Source: Rhodoplanes sp963712435 (GTDB taxonomy: Bacteria; Pseudomonadota; Alphaproteobacteria; Rhizobiales; Xanthobacteraceae). From it: a stretch of 64,000 bases of DNA. Location of the stretch: contig CAVQIB010000005.1 in the NCBI GenBank assembly GCA_963712435.1, positions 229,032 to 293,031 on the forward strand, given 5' to 3'. Every line of letters begins with the position of its first letter. The first letter of the stretch is position 1. A program made the position numbers and the translations under genes. Positions 1-9,351 of this stretch are shown here, piece by piece. The notes under the pieces were generated by a model. That model was not told the origin of the DNA, searched no databases, and saw nothing but the letters and a program-made list of their open reading frames with translations.

Positions 1-2
1 GT

Positions 3-308
3 TCGCGCAACACTGCGGAGAACGCCGTGTTCGCAAACGAACTTGCGGCGCCAAAACCGGGGGAGCGCTGGCTGCTGGTCACCTCCGGCTATCACATGCC
101 GCGCGCGATCGGGGTCTTTCGCCGCGCCGGCTTCGAGGTCGAGCCCTTTCCGGTCGACTGGCGCACGCGCGGCTCTGTCGACGCGCTGCGCCCGTTCATG
201 TCGGTCGGCGACGGGCTCAGGCGCACCGACACCGCCGTGCGCGAATGGGTCGGCCTCTTCGTCTACTGGCTGACGGGAAGATCGTCGGAGCTGTTTCCCG
301 CGCCCTGA
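3..308 (+). CDS. DUF218 / YdcF-like family protein, C-terminal part
   Basis: The window opens inside this gene; the frame is open from base 3 to the TGA at 306-308. The visible 101 residues begin with SRNTAEN, followed by a Rossmann-like strand (WLLVTSGYHMPRA) and a hydrophobic end (VGLFVYWLTG). SxNTxEN followed by an LVTSxxHMxRA strand is the pattern of the DUF218 (YdcF/SanA/ElyC) family, whose members are envelope-associated and mostly uncharacterised; some influence cell-envelope polymer metabolism. The N-terminal membrane segments usual in this family would lie upstream of the window. The family call is good; no specific role can be given. Confidence 0.7.
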   Translation, partial: SRNTAENAVFANELAAPKPGERWLLVTSGYHMPRAIGVFRRAGFEVEPFPVDWRTRGSVDALRPFMSVGDGLRRTDTAVREWVGLFVYWLTGRSSELFPAP

Positions 309-319
309 TCCTGCCTTTC

Positions 320-481
320 CGTCGTCCCGCGCCGGCCAGCACGTCATACCGAGCTTCACCAGCTCCGATCCATGCAAACCGTCGTTGCCGGGCTTGACCC
401 GGTAATCCATCTTGGAATTGGCAGTGCTTTTCAAAGATGGATACGCGGGTCACGCCCGCGCGTGACGGCTTGCTGATTGCG
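320..481. repeat. Dispersed intergenic repeat, copy A
   Basis: This noncoding block recurs near 56.9-58.3 kb, where an IS4-family element splits it. Shared stretches include GCCGGGCTTGACCC, GGCAGTGCTTTTCAAAGATG and GCTGATTGCG in the same order and spacing. Copy A is uninterrupted, so it shows the sequence of the second site before insertion. It lies between two convergent genes and has no coding frame. Confidence 0.75.
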
Positions 482-492
482 CCGGCGGCGCG

Positions 493-1179
493 TCACTTCC
501 CGTCCGTGAGCGCGGCCAGGGGAGCGGAGGCGAACTGGCGCAGCAGCATGACGACCAGAACCGCCGCGGTCGCAGCGATGAGCAGCCAGGGATGGATGAA
601 CCAGCCGAGATAGCCGAGCGAGAAGAAGAAGGCGCGCTGTCCGCGGTTGAAATGGCGGCCGGCGGACTGGAACACCCGCGTGGTGCGGAGGACATGCGCT
701 TCCGCCTCCGGCGTGTTCTTCTCCGCGGAAGGCGGCATCGCGCCCAGCATGATCGCGACATAGTTGAACAGCCGGTAGGCCCAGGAAAACTTGAAAAAGG
801 CGTAGACGAGGATGACGGCGAGACCGACCGTCTTGGCCTCCCATTGCTCGCGGCTGGTGGCGATCCCGAAGGGGAGGCCGGTGACGAGTTCGACGATCTG
901 GTCGGTCGTGCGCAAGAGGCCAAGCGCGCCGCCGATGGCGATCAGCGAAGTGGAGGCGAAAAACGCGGCCCCGCTCTGCAGCGCCGTCATGATCTGCATG
1001 TCGACCATGCGCATTTCGCGCGCAAGCGTGCAGCGAAACCAGGCCTCGCGATATTCGTCGATCCGCCCATTGAGGCTGTTTGCGCCGAACGGCGTCCACT
1101 CGACCAACACCGCGTAGATGGTCCAGGCGATCACGAAGAACGCGAAGGCGGCAAGATCGAGCGGGCCGAAAAATGGCAT
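493..1179 (-). CDS. DUF599 family membrane protein
   Basis: This encodes a 228-residue protein starting MPFFGPLDLAAFAFF. The start at 1179 is preferred over longer in-frame options because an AAGGAAT Shine-Dalgarno stretch lies about 10 bases upstream and the family begins at this point. Hydrophobic segments are visible at about residues 5-27, 72-93, 108-130 and 180-215, with the conserved NxxR/Y-rich loops (FNRGQRAFFFSLGYLGW) of DUF599. The family is widespread in alphaproteobacteria, lies in the inner membrane and has no established function. The gene stands alone, and its 3' end faces repeat copy A. Confidence 0.85.
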   Translation of the reverse strand: MPFFGPLDLAAFAFFVIAWTIYAVLVEWTPFGANSLNGRIDEYREAWFRCTLAREMRMVDMQIMTALQSGAAFFASTSLIAIGGALGLLRTTDQIVELVTGLPFGIATSREQWEAKTVGLAVILVYAFFKFSWAYRLFNYVAIMLGAMPPSAEKNTPEAEAHVLRTTRVFQSAGRHFNRGQRAFFFSLGYLGWFIHPWLLIAATAAVLVVMLLRQFASAPLAALTDGK

Positions 1180-1404
1180 CGGTTGCTGATTCCTTTGCGC
1201 GTCCGATCCTCGCACCGGAAGAGGTCTGGCGGCAATGGGTGGCTTTGGCCGCCGAATGCGATATGCTTTTCGCGTTCGAAGATGGGCATTGTTCCGGCGC
1301 CGTCGCGCCTTGGCAGGGGCGCGCACTTCGCGGAAGCCGGCGGGGCACGGAAGAATGGCATCGGTCGTTCAGCGCCGCCTCCCGGCGGCCGTGAGAGAGA
1401 ACGC

Positions 1405-2094
1405 ATGCACCTTGTCATTGGAAACAAGAACTATTCATCGTGGTCGTTCCGGCCATGGTTCGCCATGAAGGTGGCGGGCCTTCATTTCGAGGAAACCGTG
1501 CTCCCGCTCGGCAGCGCGGATTTCAAGGAGCGGGTCAGCAAACTGTCCGCCACCACCAAGGTGCCGGTGCTGATCGACGGCGAGATCGTCGTCTGGGAGT
1601 TGCTCGCGATCATCGAATACGTGGCGGAAATGCGCCCGGACGCGCGGCTGTGGCCGGCCGACCGGGCGGCGCGCGCGCATGCCCGGGCGATCGCCAATGA
1701 GATGCATGCGGGGTTCCTTGCGCTGCGCCGCCATTGCCCGATGAACATGGCGCGACAGATCAAACCCCGCGAACTCACGGACGAGGTGATCGCCGACGTG
1801 AAACGCATCGATGCCCTTTGGCAGATGTGTCTTGCCCGCTTCGGCGGCGGCGGCCCGTTCCTGTTCGAGCAGTTCAGCGCAGCGGATGCGATGTATGCGC
1901 CGGTCGTCAGCCGCTTCGACACTTACGCGATCGAGGTGAGCAACCCCTCGCGCGCCTACATGAAAGCAATCATGGCGCTGCCGGCCTGGTCCGAATGGCG
2001 GCACGCAGCGCTTCTGGAAACGTGGGTGCTTCCCGACGTCGAGGTCGACTGGCCCGTGATTCTGCGGGATTCGGAAGCCGGAATCGTTCAGTAG
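1405..2094 (+). CDS. Glutathione S-transferase family protein
   Basis: This encodes a 229-residue soluble protein starting MHLVIGNKNYSSWSFRPW. The N-terminal thioredoxin-like domain (about 1-80) has the S-x-S/W-RPW entry to helix 1 that holds the catalytic or glutathione-contacting Ser/Tyr, and the cis-Pro/SNAIL-equivalent region KVPVLIDGEIVVWELLAI. The C-terminal helical domain follows (about 90-220). The same frame stays open upstream to 592, but only from base 1405 does the sequence resemble the family. GSTs conjugate or reduce electrophiles using glutathione in the cytosol; the substrate cannot be inferred. The gene is intact. Confidence 0.88.
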   Translation: MHLVIGNKNYSSWSFRPWFAMKVAGLHFEETVLPLGSADFKERVSKLSATTKVPVLIDGEIVVWELLAIIEYVAEMRPDARLWPADRAARAHARAIANEMHAGFLALRRHCPMNMARQIKPRELTDEVIADVKRIDALWQMCLARFGGGGPFLFEQFSAADAMYAPVVSRFDTYAIEVSNPSRAYMKAIMALPAWSEWRHAALLETWVLPDVEVDWPVILRDSEAGIVQ

Positions 2095-2199
2095 CAGAGC
2101 GTCCGAAAGTTCAGCGTCGCCACGTGAGCGGCGCTGTCATCCGGCCGTTCTCGACAGCGCGTGGCGATTGCGCCTTACACGATGCGCTTCATAGGTACG

Positions 2200-2233
2200 A
2201 AAAAAAAGACAAAACCCGGCGGGGCCGGGTTTT
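2200..2233 (-). terminator. Rho-independent terminator of the csbD-like gene
   Basis: A perfect 10-bp stem (AAAACCCGGC / GCCGGGTTTT, 2211-2220 and 2224-2233) encloses a 3-base loop. On the minus strand it is followed by a T-rich run read from the A8 tract at 2200-2207. It lies 47 bases past the csbD stop. Confidence 0.85.
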
Positions 2234-2279
2234 ATCCAGTCCGGTCGCCGTTCTGTGCCCGGCGACCATGGTCACACGG

Positions 2280-2453
2280 TTACTTTCCGCGGACCGTGTC
2301 CTTGATGCCGCCGACCGTGCTCTTGATCTTTCCAGAGACCTTGTCGGCTTTGCCTTCGCTCTCGAGCTTCTCGTCGCCGGTCATCTTGCCGACGCCTTCC
2401 TTCACCGAACCCTTGGTCTGCTCGAACGAGCCTTTGACGCGATCCTTATCCAT
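2280..2453 (-). CDS. CsbD family stress-response protein
   Basis: This encodes a 57-residue, highly charged protein, MDKDRVKGSFEQTKG at the start and GGIKDTVRGK at the end. The pattern D-x-x-K-G-x-x-x-x-x-K-G-x-x-K-E, then GK-TGDEKLE-EGK-D, is the CsbD family signature. Family members are small cytosolic proteins induced in general stress responses and predicted to form helical bundles; no biochemical activity is established. The gene is monocistronic and ends in a clear terminator, which supports its being real despite its length. Confidence 0.88.
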   Translation of the reverse strand: MDKDRVKGSFEQTKGSVKEGVGKMTGDEKLESEGKADKVSGKIKSTVGGIKDTVRGK

Positions 2454-2673
2454 TCAGTGTCCTCCTGCCGACCCATCGTGGTCGCTGTAAAACCAATCGC
2501 GCGCCATCCGAAAAGTTCCGATGTCAGACCCTTCCGTAATGCGTGAAAGGTGCGCCGATACGCCTCACGCTGCGGCCATTGCAGCGCGGGTGCGAGGCGC
2601 TGCTGACGGAGTGAGGGCCGGCTGTGCGGCCGGCCCTGTCTGACGCGTGGGAGATGCGCCGCGCGAGCGACTA

Positions 2674-3462
2674 CTAGGCGGAGATCACCGCGACAATCTG
2701 CATGGTGTCGGGGTCGACGATCACGATCTGGTCCCCCACCATGAAATATTCATAGCCGCGCCATCCTGGATTGATCTCGATAATCGTCGACGGCACGCTC
2801 ACCAGTCGCACCGAACGCGGCACCCGGGTTCCGACCGAAACAGAGAAGTTGACGTTCGACACGCGTGGCGCGTTGCCTTGCCGCACGATGGTCTCGCGAA
2901 TGCGCGTGCGCTGCTCGGTCGTCAGACTGGCCGAACCGCCGCTCGCGGATGCGCCAGACCGACCCTCGCGGTCCTGGCCCATGCGCTCGCGGTCCTGTCC
3001 GGTGCGGCTGCGATCCTGATCCCGGCCCGTCTGGCTGCGATCCTGATCCCGGCCCGTCTGGCTGCGATCCTGATCCCGGCCCGTCTGGTTGCGTTCTTGC
3101 GAGCTGCCCTGACCGGTCGTTCCGGAGCGCTGTTCGCGGCCGCTCGGATCGGCCGTCTGGCCGCGGCGTTCGGACCCCTGCGCGTCCCGCGCACTCCCGC
3201 CTTGCGGCGAGCGCTCGGACCCTTGCGAGCTTCGCGCGCCGGACCCCCGCTCGCCCTCCATCGCACCGCCGCCGCTCATGCCGGAGCCGGAGCCGCCGCC
3301 GCTCATGCCGGAGCCGCCCGACCCGGCGCTGCCGCCCGGGCCCGCCGCGCCGCCGCCACCACCGCCACCTGCGCCCGAACCCGAGCCTTGGCCGACCGCC
3401 AAAGTCGTCCCGCCGACCAGGGCGGCGATCGCCGCCGCCGCCAATAGTTTACTCTTCCTCAT
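2674..3462 (-). CDS. Secreted DUF1236-domain protein with 9-residue repeats
   Basis: This encodes a 262-residue protein. The start at 3462 (MRKSKLLAAAAIAALVGG) follows GGAGAGGAATCC and yields a signal peptide with cleavage likely near residue 24. A Gly/Ser-rich stretch (about 27-80), a charged Arg/Gln/Ser/Asp region (about 80-175) and a folded C-terminal region follow. The last part (LTTEQRTRIRETIV ... GYEYFMVGDQIVIVDP) matches DUF1236, a periplasmic or surface domain of unknown function common in Bradyrhizobium relatives. Three perfect DNA repeats encode RDQDRSQTG-type units. The domain call is firm; the role is unknown. Confidence 0.85.
   Translation of the reverse strand: MRKSKLLAAAAIAALVGGTTLAVGQGSGSGAGGGGGGGAAGPGGSAGSGGSGMSGGGSGSGMSGGGAMEGERGSGARSSQGSERSPQGGSARDAQGSERRGQTADPSGREQRSGTTGQGSSQERNQTGRDQDRSQTGRDQDRSQTGRDQDRSRTGQDRERMGQDREGRSGASASGGSASLTTEQRTRIRETIVRQGNAPRVSNVNFSVSVGTRVPRSVRLVSVPSTIIEINPGWRGYEYFMVGDQIVIVDPDTMQIVAVISA
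3007..3087 (-). repeat. Three tandem 27-bp repeats inside the DUF1236 gene
   Basis: Three head-to-tail copies occur at 3007-3033, 3034-3060 and 3061-3087. Each is a multiple of three and encodes a 9-residue unit, RDQDRSQTG or a close variant. Near-perfect DNA identity between units points to recent slippage or recombination. Confidence 0.9.
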
Positions 3463-3857
3463 GGATTCCTCTCCTACCAGCAGAATGTCCGTGTCTCGGG
3501 AAACCGAGCCCTGTGATCCAACGCGGCCTTTCTTCACCAGTTCCTATCCGCGGGAAGAGGGTCGATAGCGGCGACGCATGGCGTTATACGAGCGCGAGCA
3601 AACGATCGAGCGTCGCTGAATTGGGCGTAGCTGATATGGCATGTGGTTGCCGCCGGGCGCGGCGGAGCGCTCGCCGCCGTGGCGGAGCGCGTTGTCAGGG
3701 CAGGGTGATCGCCACCTTCCGACATGCGCCCGGGTTCGGCTGCCTCTAGCCGCGCCGCCCGTAGGCGGCGCGCATGCAGATCGTTTCAAGCAACCCTGCT
3801 GGCGGAACTTGTCCCGACAACAATCGTTGTCGGGCAAAATGATTTCTGGAGGCCAAA
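3463..3857. other. Divergent intergenic region without a recognised gene
   Basis: About 395 bases separate the DUF1236 and DUF2171 starts. I see no frame with family resemblance. The region should hold both promoters. It contains a GC-rich inverted repeat near 3745-3770 and the hairpin listed at 3813-3834. Confidence 0.5.
3813..3834 (+). promoter_or_regulatory. Leader hairpin upstream of the DUF2171 gene
   Basis: CCCGACAAC and GTTGTCGGG pair as a 9-bp stem with a 4-base loop, ending 23 bases before the ATG at 3858 and just ahead of the ribosome-binding site (TGGAGG). It could stabilise or regulate the message; no T tract follows, so it is not a terminator. Confidence 0.45.
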
Positions 3858-4094
3858 ATGCAAACCAAGCAAATCCGAGAGCGTATGGAAGTGGTCGGCG
3901 CCGACGAGGAGCATGTGGGCACCGTCGATAGCGTTGATGAAGCTCAAATCAAGCTGACCAAGTCGGATCCGGCGGCCGGCGGCGAGCATCACTTCATCCC
4001 GCTCGCCTGGGTCGACAGCGTCGACGAAAAGGTGCATCTCAGCATGGACGCCGAAGAGGCGATCGCCGATTGGGAAACCGAAGAGTCCGAGTAA
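3858..4094 (+). CDS. DUF2171 domain protein (PRC-barrel-like)
   Basis: This encodes a 78-residue acidic protein, MQTKQIRERMEVVGADEE at the start, with a TGGAGGCC ribosome-binding site. The sequence VGTVDSVDEAQIKLTKSD ... HHFIPLAWVDSVDEKVHL forms the two-half small beta-barrel pattern of DUF2171. Such proteins are cytosolic, often stress-linked, and without defined partners. It is a single-gene unit preceded by a leader hairpin. Confidence 0.75.
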   Translation: MQTKQIRERMEVVGADEEHVGTVDSVDEAQIKLTKSDPAAGGEHHFIPLAWVDSVDEKVHLSMDAEEAIADWETEESE

Positions 4095-4200
4095 ACGGGC
4101 TCTTCCAGCCCAGTCCTGACGCAAGCGGCGCCATCGTTGTCGCGTCGCGCTGCATTCGCAGCCGCCGGCTTTTTTGTCGGAGCGCGGTCGCGCAAAGATG

Positions 4201-4384
4201 CTAGCGCGTCCAGCGCTCCCATTGTGCGCGGCCGGAATCCACCACGCCGCGGGTGCTCGCGCTCACCACCTCCCAGTTGACGAAGCGATCGGTCGGGAGC
4301 GTCACCGACGAGTTCGCGCACATAGGCGGCGCCGATCGTGACGACGATCCCGAGAAAAAAAGCAAGAAAGACGCGCATAACCAT
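4201..4384 (-). CDS. Small single-pass membrane protein, frame broken
   Basis: Read through one frame change near 4312, this gives about 61 residues: MVMRVFLAFFLGIVVTIGAA, then AYVRELV, then TLPTDRFVNWEVVSASTRG and the end RAQWERWTR. The N-terminus is one hydrophobic helix. The VNW(D/E)VV segment followed by a short amphipathic tail is recurrent in small Bradyrhizobium-clade membrane proteins as I recall them; no function is known. The extra base is best placed between GTC and GTG. Neither frame alone gives a sensible protein. Confidence 0.5.
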
Positions 4385-4672
4385 TCCCCATCTGTCGCGG
4401 CCGGAGCCAGCATGAACACGTGTAGTGTCGCTCCCATGAATAAAGAATGCGGCGCGGTCGCGAAACGCCTGGGACTGCGCGGCTGAACATCTTTCCGTTC
4501 ATGGATTGTTCATCGACGAACGCCGGGTGAGCGCAGTTCCCGCTCTTGCTGGGCGGCCGCTACGCCGCTATACGCTGTGTTGCCGTGTGCGGTCGCAATT
4601 TTCAATGACGGAGCGGTCCCGCTTCGTACAAAAGGCCTCGCACGACCGTGGCGTTATTGGGGGGAATCGGTC

Positions 4673-5095
4673 ATGGGCGTCGAACGCACTTTTTCTATCA
4701 TCAAGCCGGATGCGACCGCGCGGAACCTGACGGGTGCGATCAACGCGCTCATCGAGGCGGCCGGTCTGCGCATCGTCGGCCAGAAGCGGGTCCGTATCAC
4801 GCGCGATCAGGCCGAGACCTTTTATGGCGTGCATCGCGCGCGCCCCTTCTTCGGCGAGCTCGTCGATTTCATGACGTCCGGCCCGGTGGTCGTCCAGGTG
4901 CTGGAAGGCGAGAACGCCATCGCCCGCTATCGCGACGTGATGGGCGCGACCGACCCGGCCAAGGCGGCGGAGGGCACGATCCGCAAGCGCTATGCGCAAT
5001 CGATCGGCGAGAATTCGGTGCACGGCTCCGACGCGCCGGAAACCGCGGTCCAGGAAATCGCACAGTTTTTCTCGGGCAACGAAATCGTCGGCTGA
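4673..5095 (+). CDS. ndk: Nucleoside-diphosphate kinase
   Basis: This encodes a 140-residue enzyme, the usual length, starting MGVERTFSIIKPDAT. It transfers the gamma-phosphate of NTPs to NDPs through a phospho-histidine. The active-site block NSVHGSDA contains the catalytic His (about residue 117), and the nucleotide-binding KPDA and GxxxxxRxxxGATDP segments are present. The in-frame extension upstream of 4673 has no family similarity, so that ATG is used. The protein is cytosolic and housekeeping, and the gene is intact. Confidence 0.97.
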   Translation: MGVERTFSIIKPDATARNLTGAINALIEAAGLRIVGQKRVRITRDQAETFYGVHRARPFFGELVDFMTSGPVVVQVLEGENAIARYRDVMGATDPAKAAEGTIRKRYAQSIGENSVHGSDAPETAVQEIAQFFSGNEIVG

Positions 5096-5235
5096 CCCGC
5101 CGGCGGGCGCCATTCGCGCCTGCCCGGGGTCCGTACTCCCCGGTAGGGCTATTCACGTTCGGCTGTGACATAATGAGCTTACAGATCTAGCGGCGTAGGC
5201 AGGTTTCGGGTGCGACCGCGAGCGAGGCGAACGCA

Positions 5236-6012
5236 ATGAGTTTAGCAGCGGACTGCCAGAATCTGCCCTGGGGCGCCCTGTTTCAGTGCGAATTGGGCCA
5301 GATGGCCCATCCCGCATTCTGGGTCGCCGTCGGCAAGATCATCTGGATCAACATTCTCTTGTCCGGAGACAACGCCGTCGTGATCGCGATGGCGTGCCGC
5401 GGGCTGCCGCCGAAACAGCGCTTCTGGGGCATGATCCTGGGCGCCGGAGTGGCCGTCGGACTGCGCATCATTTTCACGATCGTCATCGCGTCCTTGATGC
5501 TCGTGCCTTACCTCAAGCTGGTGGGCGGGCTGGCGCTGTTCTATATCGCCGTCAAGCTGCTGGTTCCCGAGGACAAGGACGGCGACGAGATCGAGGCGGT
5601 CGAGCATTTGTGGCGGGCGGTTCGCATCGTCGCCATCGCCGACGTCGTCATGAGCCTCGACAATGTCATCGCGATCGCCGCGGCGGCGCAGGGCAACTAC
5701 CTGCTTCTCATCTTCGGCCTCGCCGTCAGCATGCCGCTGATCATCGCGGGCGCCGCCCTCGTCATGGGCCTGCTCGATCGTTTCCCTATTCTAATCTGGG
5801 CGGGCGCCGCGCTGCTCGGCTGGATCACGGGCGAGGTGATCGCCACGGATCCCGCAATCGAGCCGCTTATCGTCGCGGGCCTGGGCGCGGAAACCGCGCA
5901 TATGGTCGAGCTTGCCGCCGCAGGAGTTTGCGCCGTGCTGGTCCTTCTCGTCGGCGGGCTGTGGCGGCGCTCGAAAATACGCGCCGCACAGGCGCACGCG
6001 CATCCCGCCTAG
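5236..6012 (+). CDS. TerC family integral membrane protein
   Basis: This encodes a 258-residue protein with about seven hydrophobic segments. WINILLSGDNAVVIAMA and VMSLDNVIAIAAAAQG carry the paired acidic motif (GDN and LDN) that defines the TerC/Alx/YjbE family and is thought to bind metal in the membrane. Family members are linked to Mn2+ export or to metallation of exported proteins. A charged loop (PEDKDGDEIEAVE) separates the two halves. The gene is intact. The 140-base leader was inspected for a yybP-ykoY riboswitch, but no convincing consensus was found. Confidence 0.9.
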   Translation: MSLAADCQNLPWGALFQCELGQMAHPAFWVAVGKIIWINILLSGDNAVVIAMACRGLPPKQRFWGMILGAGVAVGLRIIFTIVIASLMLVPYLKLVGGLALFYIAVKLLVPEDKDGDEIEAVEHLWRAVRIVAIADVVMSLDNVIAIAAAAQGNYLLLIFGLAVSMPLIIAGAALVMGLLDRFPILIWAGAALLGWITGEVIATDPAIEPLIVAGLGAETAHMVELAAAGVCAVLVLLVGGLWRRSKIRAAQAHAHPA

Positions 6013-6047
6013 CCAAGCAACGCCGCGCGGCGGAGCGGCGCAAGCGG

Positions 6048-8962
6048 TCAATCGCTGGCCGCCCGCTGCTCGACCGCGCTGCTGCGGCGCTCGACGCGCA
6101 ATGCGAATTTTCCGGTCTCCAACACCGCGAGCAGGGTGGCGCCAACGCCCGTCGCGATCAGCCAGTCGCGCACGACAGCGGCACGGTGTGGAACGCCGCC
6201 TGCAGGACCGGCACGTAGATCACCAGCAACGTGCGCCAGCGAGCGACAGCAGCAACCGCGCCGAGCAGCCACTTGTTGTCGAAGAAGCCGCTGAACGCGC
6301 TGCGCCAGGTCGAGCGGCAGTTGTACACGTTGAAGAGCTGGAACATCATCAGCGTGGTGAACGCCATGGTGCGCGCGTAGGCCTCGTCGGCCGCGTTCGG
6401 GCCGGTGCCCGGTCGCGAACAGCGTGAACAGGCCGCCCGGATAGTAGGCGTCGAGCACGGCGAGCGTGCCGACCATCATCACCAGGCCGACGCCGCCGAT
6501 GCGCATCCAGTCCTCGGTCGCGAGCACGCCGGTGCCGCGCGCTGCGCGGCTCGCCGCTCCATGACGTCGGGGTCCTTCGGGATCGACGCCGAGCGCGAGC
6601 GCGGGCGGCCCGTCGGTGATCAGGTTGATCCAGAGCAGCTGGGCGGCGAGCAGCGGCAGGAACAGCCCGGGCTCGGCCGAGATGAGGCCGAGCATGCCGG
6701 CGAACATCACGCCCGCGAACATCGTCAGCAGTTCGCCGGCGTTCGACGACAGCAGGTAGATCAGGTACTTGCGGATGTTGTCGTAGATGCCGCGGCCTTC
6801 CTCGATCGCCTTCACGATGCTGGCGAAGTTGTCGTCGGTCAGCACCATGTCGGCGGCTTCCTTGGAGACGTCGGTGCCGGTGATGCCCATGGCGACGCCG
6901 ATATTGGCGGTCTTGAGCGCGGGCGCGTCGTTGATGCCGTCGCCGGTCATCGCGACGATGTGGCCCTTGCGCTGCAGCGCCTCGACGATGCGCAGCTTGT
7001 GCTCGGGATCGACGCGGGCGAACACGCGCACGTCCTCGACGATGGCGTCGAGCGCGGCGTCGTCCATGGTGCGCAGCTCGGTGCCGGTGACGAGTCCGCG
7101 CGCCCGGCTCGAAGATGTCGAGCTCGCGGGCGATCGCCTCGGCGGTCGCCGGATGGTCGCCGGTGATCATCACCGTGCGGATATGCGCGCGCTTGGCGAC
7201 GGCGACGGCGTCCTTCGCCTCCGGTCGCGCGGCGGATCGATCATGCCGACGAAGCCGAGCAGCACGAGATCGTCCTCGATGCTCTCCGGCAGCTCGATGT
7301 CTGGTCGGCCGGCGGCTGCGCCTGCGGATCGATGCCGAGCGCGGCGGCCGGCACGGTGCGCGTGGCGATCGCCAGCGTGCGCAGCGCCTGGCGCGGCGAG
7401 CTCCTCGTTGCGCTGCAGCGAGGTCGGCGCGGCGCGCGTCGCTCGAGCGGCACGATCTTGCCGCCGTCCCAGAGATAGCGGCACTTCGCCAGCAGCATTT
7501 CCGGCGCGCCCTTGACGAAGACGCGCAGCTCGGCCGGCGTTGTCGCGGTCGACGATGGACGGTGGTGTGGCGCTTGCGCTCGGACGTGAACGGGATTTCG
7601 GCGATGCGCGGGAAGCGCGCGAGCTCGGCTTCGGCGATGCCGAACTTGCGCGCGGCGACGATCAGCGCGCCTTCGGTCGGGTCGCCCTGCACGCGCCAGC
7701 GGCCCTCGCTGTTGGCCAGCGTCGGCGTCGTTGGCGAGCGCCGCGGCGCGCAGCGTCTGCGCCGACGCGCGTCGCGCATGCGGCGAGCCGGCGGCCAGCG
7801 GCTCGCCGTCGACGGTGAACTCGCCCTCCGGGATGTAGCCGCTGCCGCCGACCTCGATCAGCGCGCTCGACGGTGAGCGATCGCGCGCACCGTCATCTCG
7901 TTGCGCGTCAGCGTGCCGGTCTTGTCGGAGCAGATCACGGTCGCGGCGCCGAGCGTCTCGACCGCCGGCAGCTTGCGCACGATGGCGTTGGCCGCCGCCA
8001 TGCGGCGCACGCCGAGGCTCAGCCCGACCGTCACGATCGCCGGCAGCGCCTCCGGGATCGCGGCGACCGCCAGCGCCACGGCGAACAGGAACAGGCCGAG
8101 CACGACGTTGAGGGTGATGACCGTGGCTGCTGAGCAGGCCGGTCGCGAACACGACGGCGCAGATGCCGAGCATGATGACGCTCAGCCGCTTGCCGGTGCG
8201 GTCGAGTTCCTGCTGCAGCGGCGTCGGCTCCTTCTCGGCGGCCTCGAGCAGGCCGGCGATGCGGCCGACCTCGGTCTCCATGCCGGTCGCGACGACGACC
8301 GCGCGGCCGCGGCCGTAGGTGGCGACCGTGCCGGAATACAGCATGTTGCGGCGGTCGCCGAGGCCGACGTCGCCGTCGATCGGCCTGGCATCCTTCGCCA
8401 CCGGCATGCTTTCGCCGGTCAGCGGCGCTTCGTCGGTCTGCAGATTGGCGACTTCGATGAGGCGGGCGTCGGCCGGGATCTTGTCGCCGGCCTCGACCAG
8501 CACGATGTCGCCGGGGACGATGTCGTGGGTGGCGATGCGCTGGCGCTCGCCGTCGCGGATCACGGTCGCTTCGGGCGCGGCGAGCGCCATCAGCGCGCGC
8601 ACCGACTTCTCGGCGCGCGCTTCCTGGACGAAGCCGAGCATCGCGTTGAGGACGACGATCGCCAGGATGACGATCGCCTCGTAGGGCAGCGCGGTCTCGC
8701 GCGGGTCCTGCAGCAGCCATTCGACCATCGAGATGACGATGGCGACCAGCAGGATGATGACCAGGAAGTTCTCGAACTGCTCGAGCAGGCGCCTCCACCA
8801 CGGCGTTTCGGGCGCGCTCTTCAGCTGGTTCGGGCCGTATTCAGTAAGTCGCCGTTCCACCTCGGCGCGGCTCAGTCCGTGTGCAGCGTCGGAACCGAGA
8901 TCGGAAAGGACGGCGTCCGCGCTGCTGCGATAGGGCGCGATCATCGAAATTCGTTCGTGCAT
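6048..8962 (-). CDS. P2-type cation (Ca2+-type) ATPase, multiply frame-broken
   Basis: Reading across at least ten frame changes reconstructs an approximately 900-970-residue P-type ATPase. In order: an N-terminal cation-ATPase domain (GLSRAEVERRLTEYGPNQL), membrane pair, actuator with LTGES, CAVVFATGLL and VALAVAAIPEALPA (the PEAL/PEGL ion-site helix 4), phosphorylation site CSDKTGTLT, nucleotide domain (KGAPE), hinge TGDGINDAPAL and C-terminal helices (LLWINLITDGPPALALG). The PEAL and DGPPAL motifs point to P2A/P2B-like pumps for Ca2+ or Mn2+ rather than heavy metals. The start is ATG 8962 with AAGGTG upstream. The density of single-base indels is discussed as a finding; all catalytic motifs survive, which argues against long-standing decay. 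Confidence 0.85.
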
Positions 8963-9351
8963 CCGCATCACCTTGGAGTGGCGAGTTGGCGCCGATGATT
9001 TCTAACCCGAGCAGATGTAATCCGCTCCACATCGCAGCGCAGCGACAGAGACTATTCTCGCGGCGCGCGGTGTAAACGCCGTCTGACGGTTGGACAACCA
9101 AGCGCACGCATGTTGCGTCGCGAGCGCCGCCCGCAATTCGCGGCGATCCTGGGAAAACGGTCTCGTGCGTCTTGCGTCGGCGCAAGTCTCGCGTTAATTA
9201 CAGCGCAGCAATCGGATTTTGGCCGCTCCGGCCCGCTTAGCGTTTTACACGCGATCGCTTCGGATCTTCCCCAAAACCCGGCTTGTCGCGCCATTGCAGG
9301 CGACTGCAATTGTCGCTCACCTTCGACAGACTGAGCTACAGGAGGCCGACG
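8963..9351. other. Divergent intergenic region between the ATPase and the cold-shock gene
   Basis: No recognisable gene lies in these 389 bases. The region must hold the ATPase promoter (minus) and the cold-shock promoter and leader (plus). It includes a locally AT-rich patch near 9193-9220, suitable for a promoter. I cannot assign boxes with confidence. Confidence 0.4.

Noticed and set aside
592..1404. Upstream extension of the glutathione transferase frame.
   Set aside because: This part is antisense to the DUF599 gene and shows no GST similarity; the family start is at 1405.
3007..3087. CRISPR-like appearance of the 27-bp tandem repeats.
   Set aside because: The repeats are head to tail without spacers and encode in-frame 9-residue units. 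No CRISPR array or cas gene was seen anywhere in the window.
5096..5235. Possible yybP-ykoY (Mn2+) riboswitch before the TerC gene.
   Set aside because: TerC genes are sometimes controlled by this riboswitch, but I could not fit the conserved core and paired helices. A covariance-model search would settle it.
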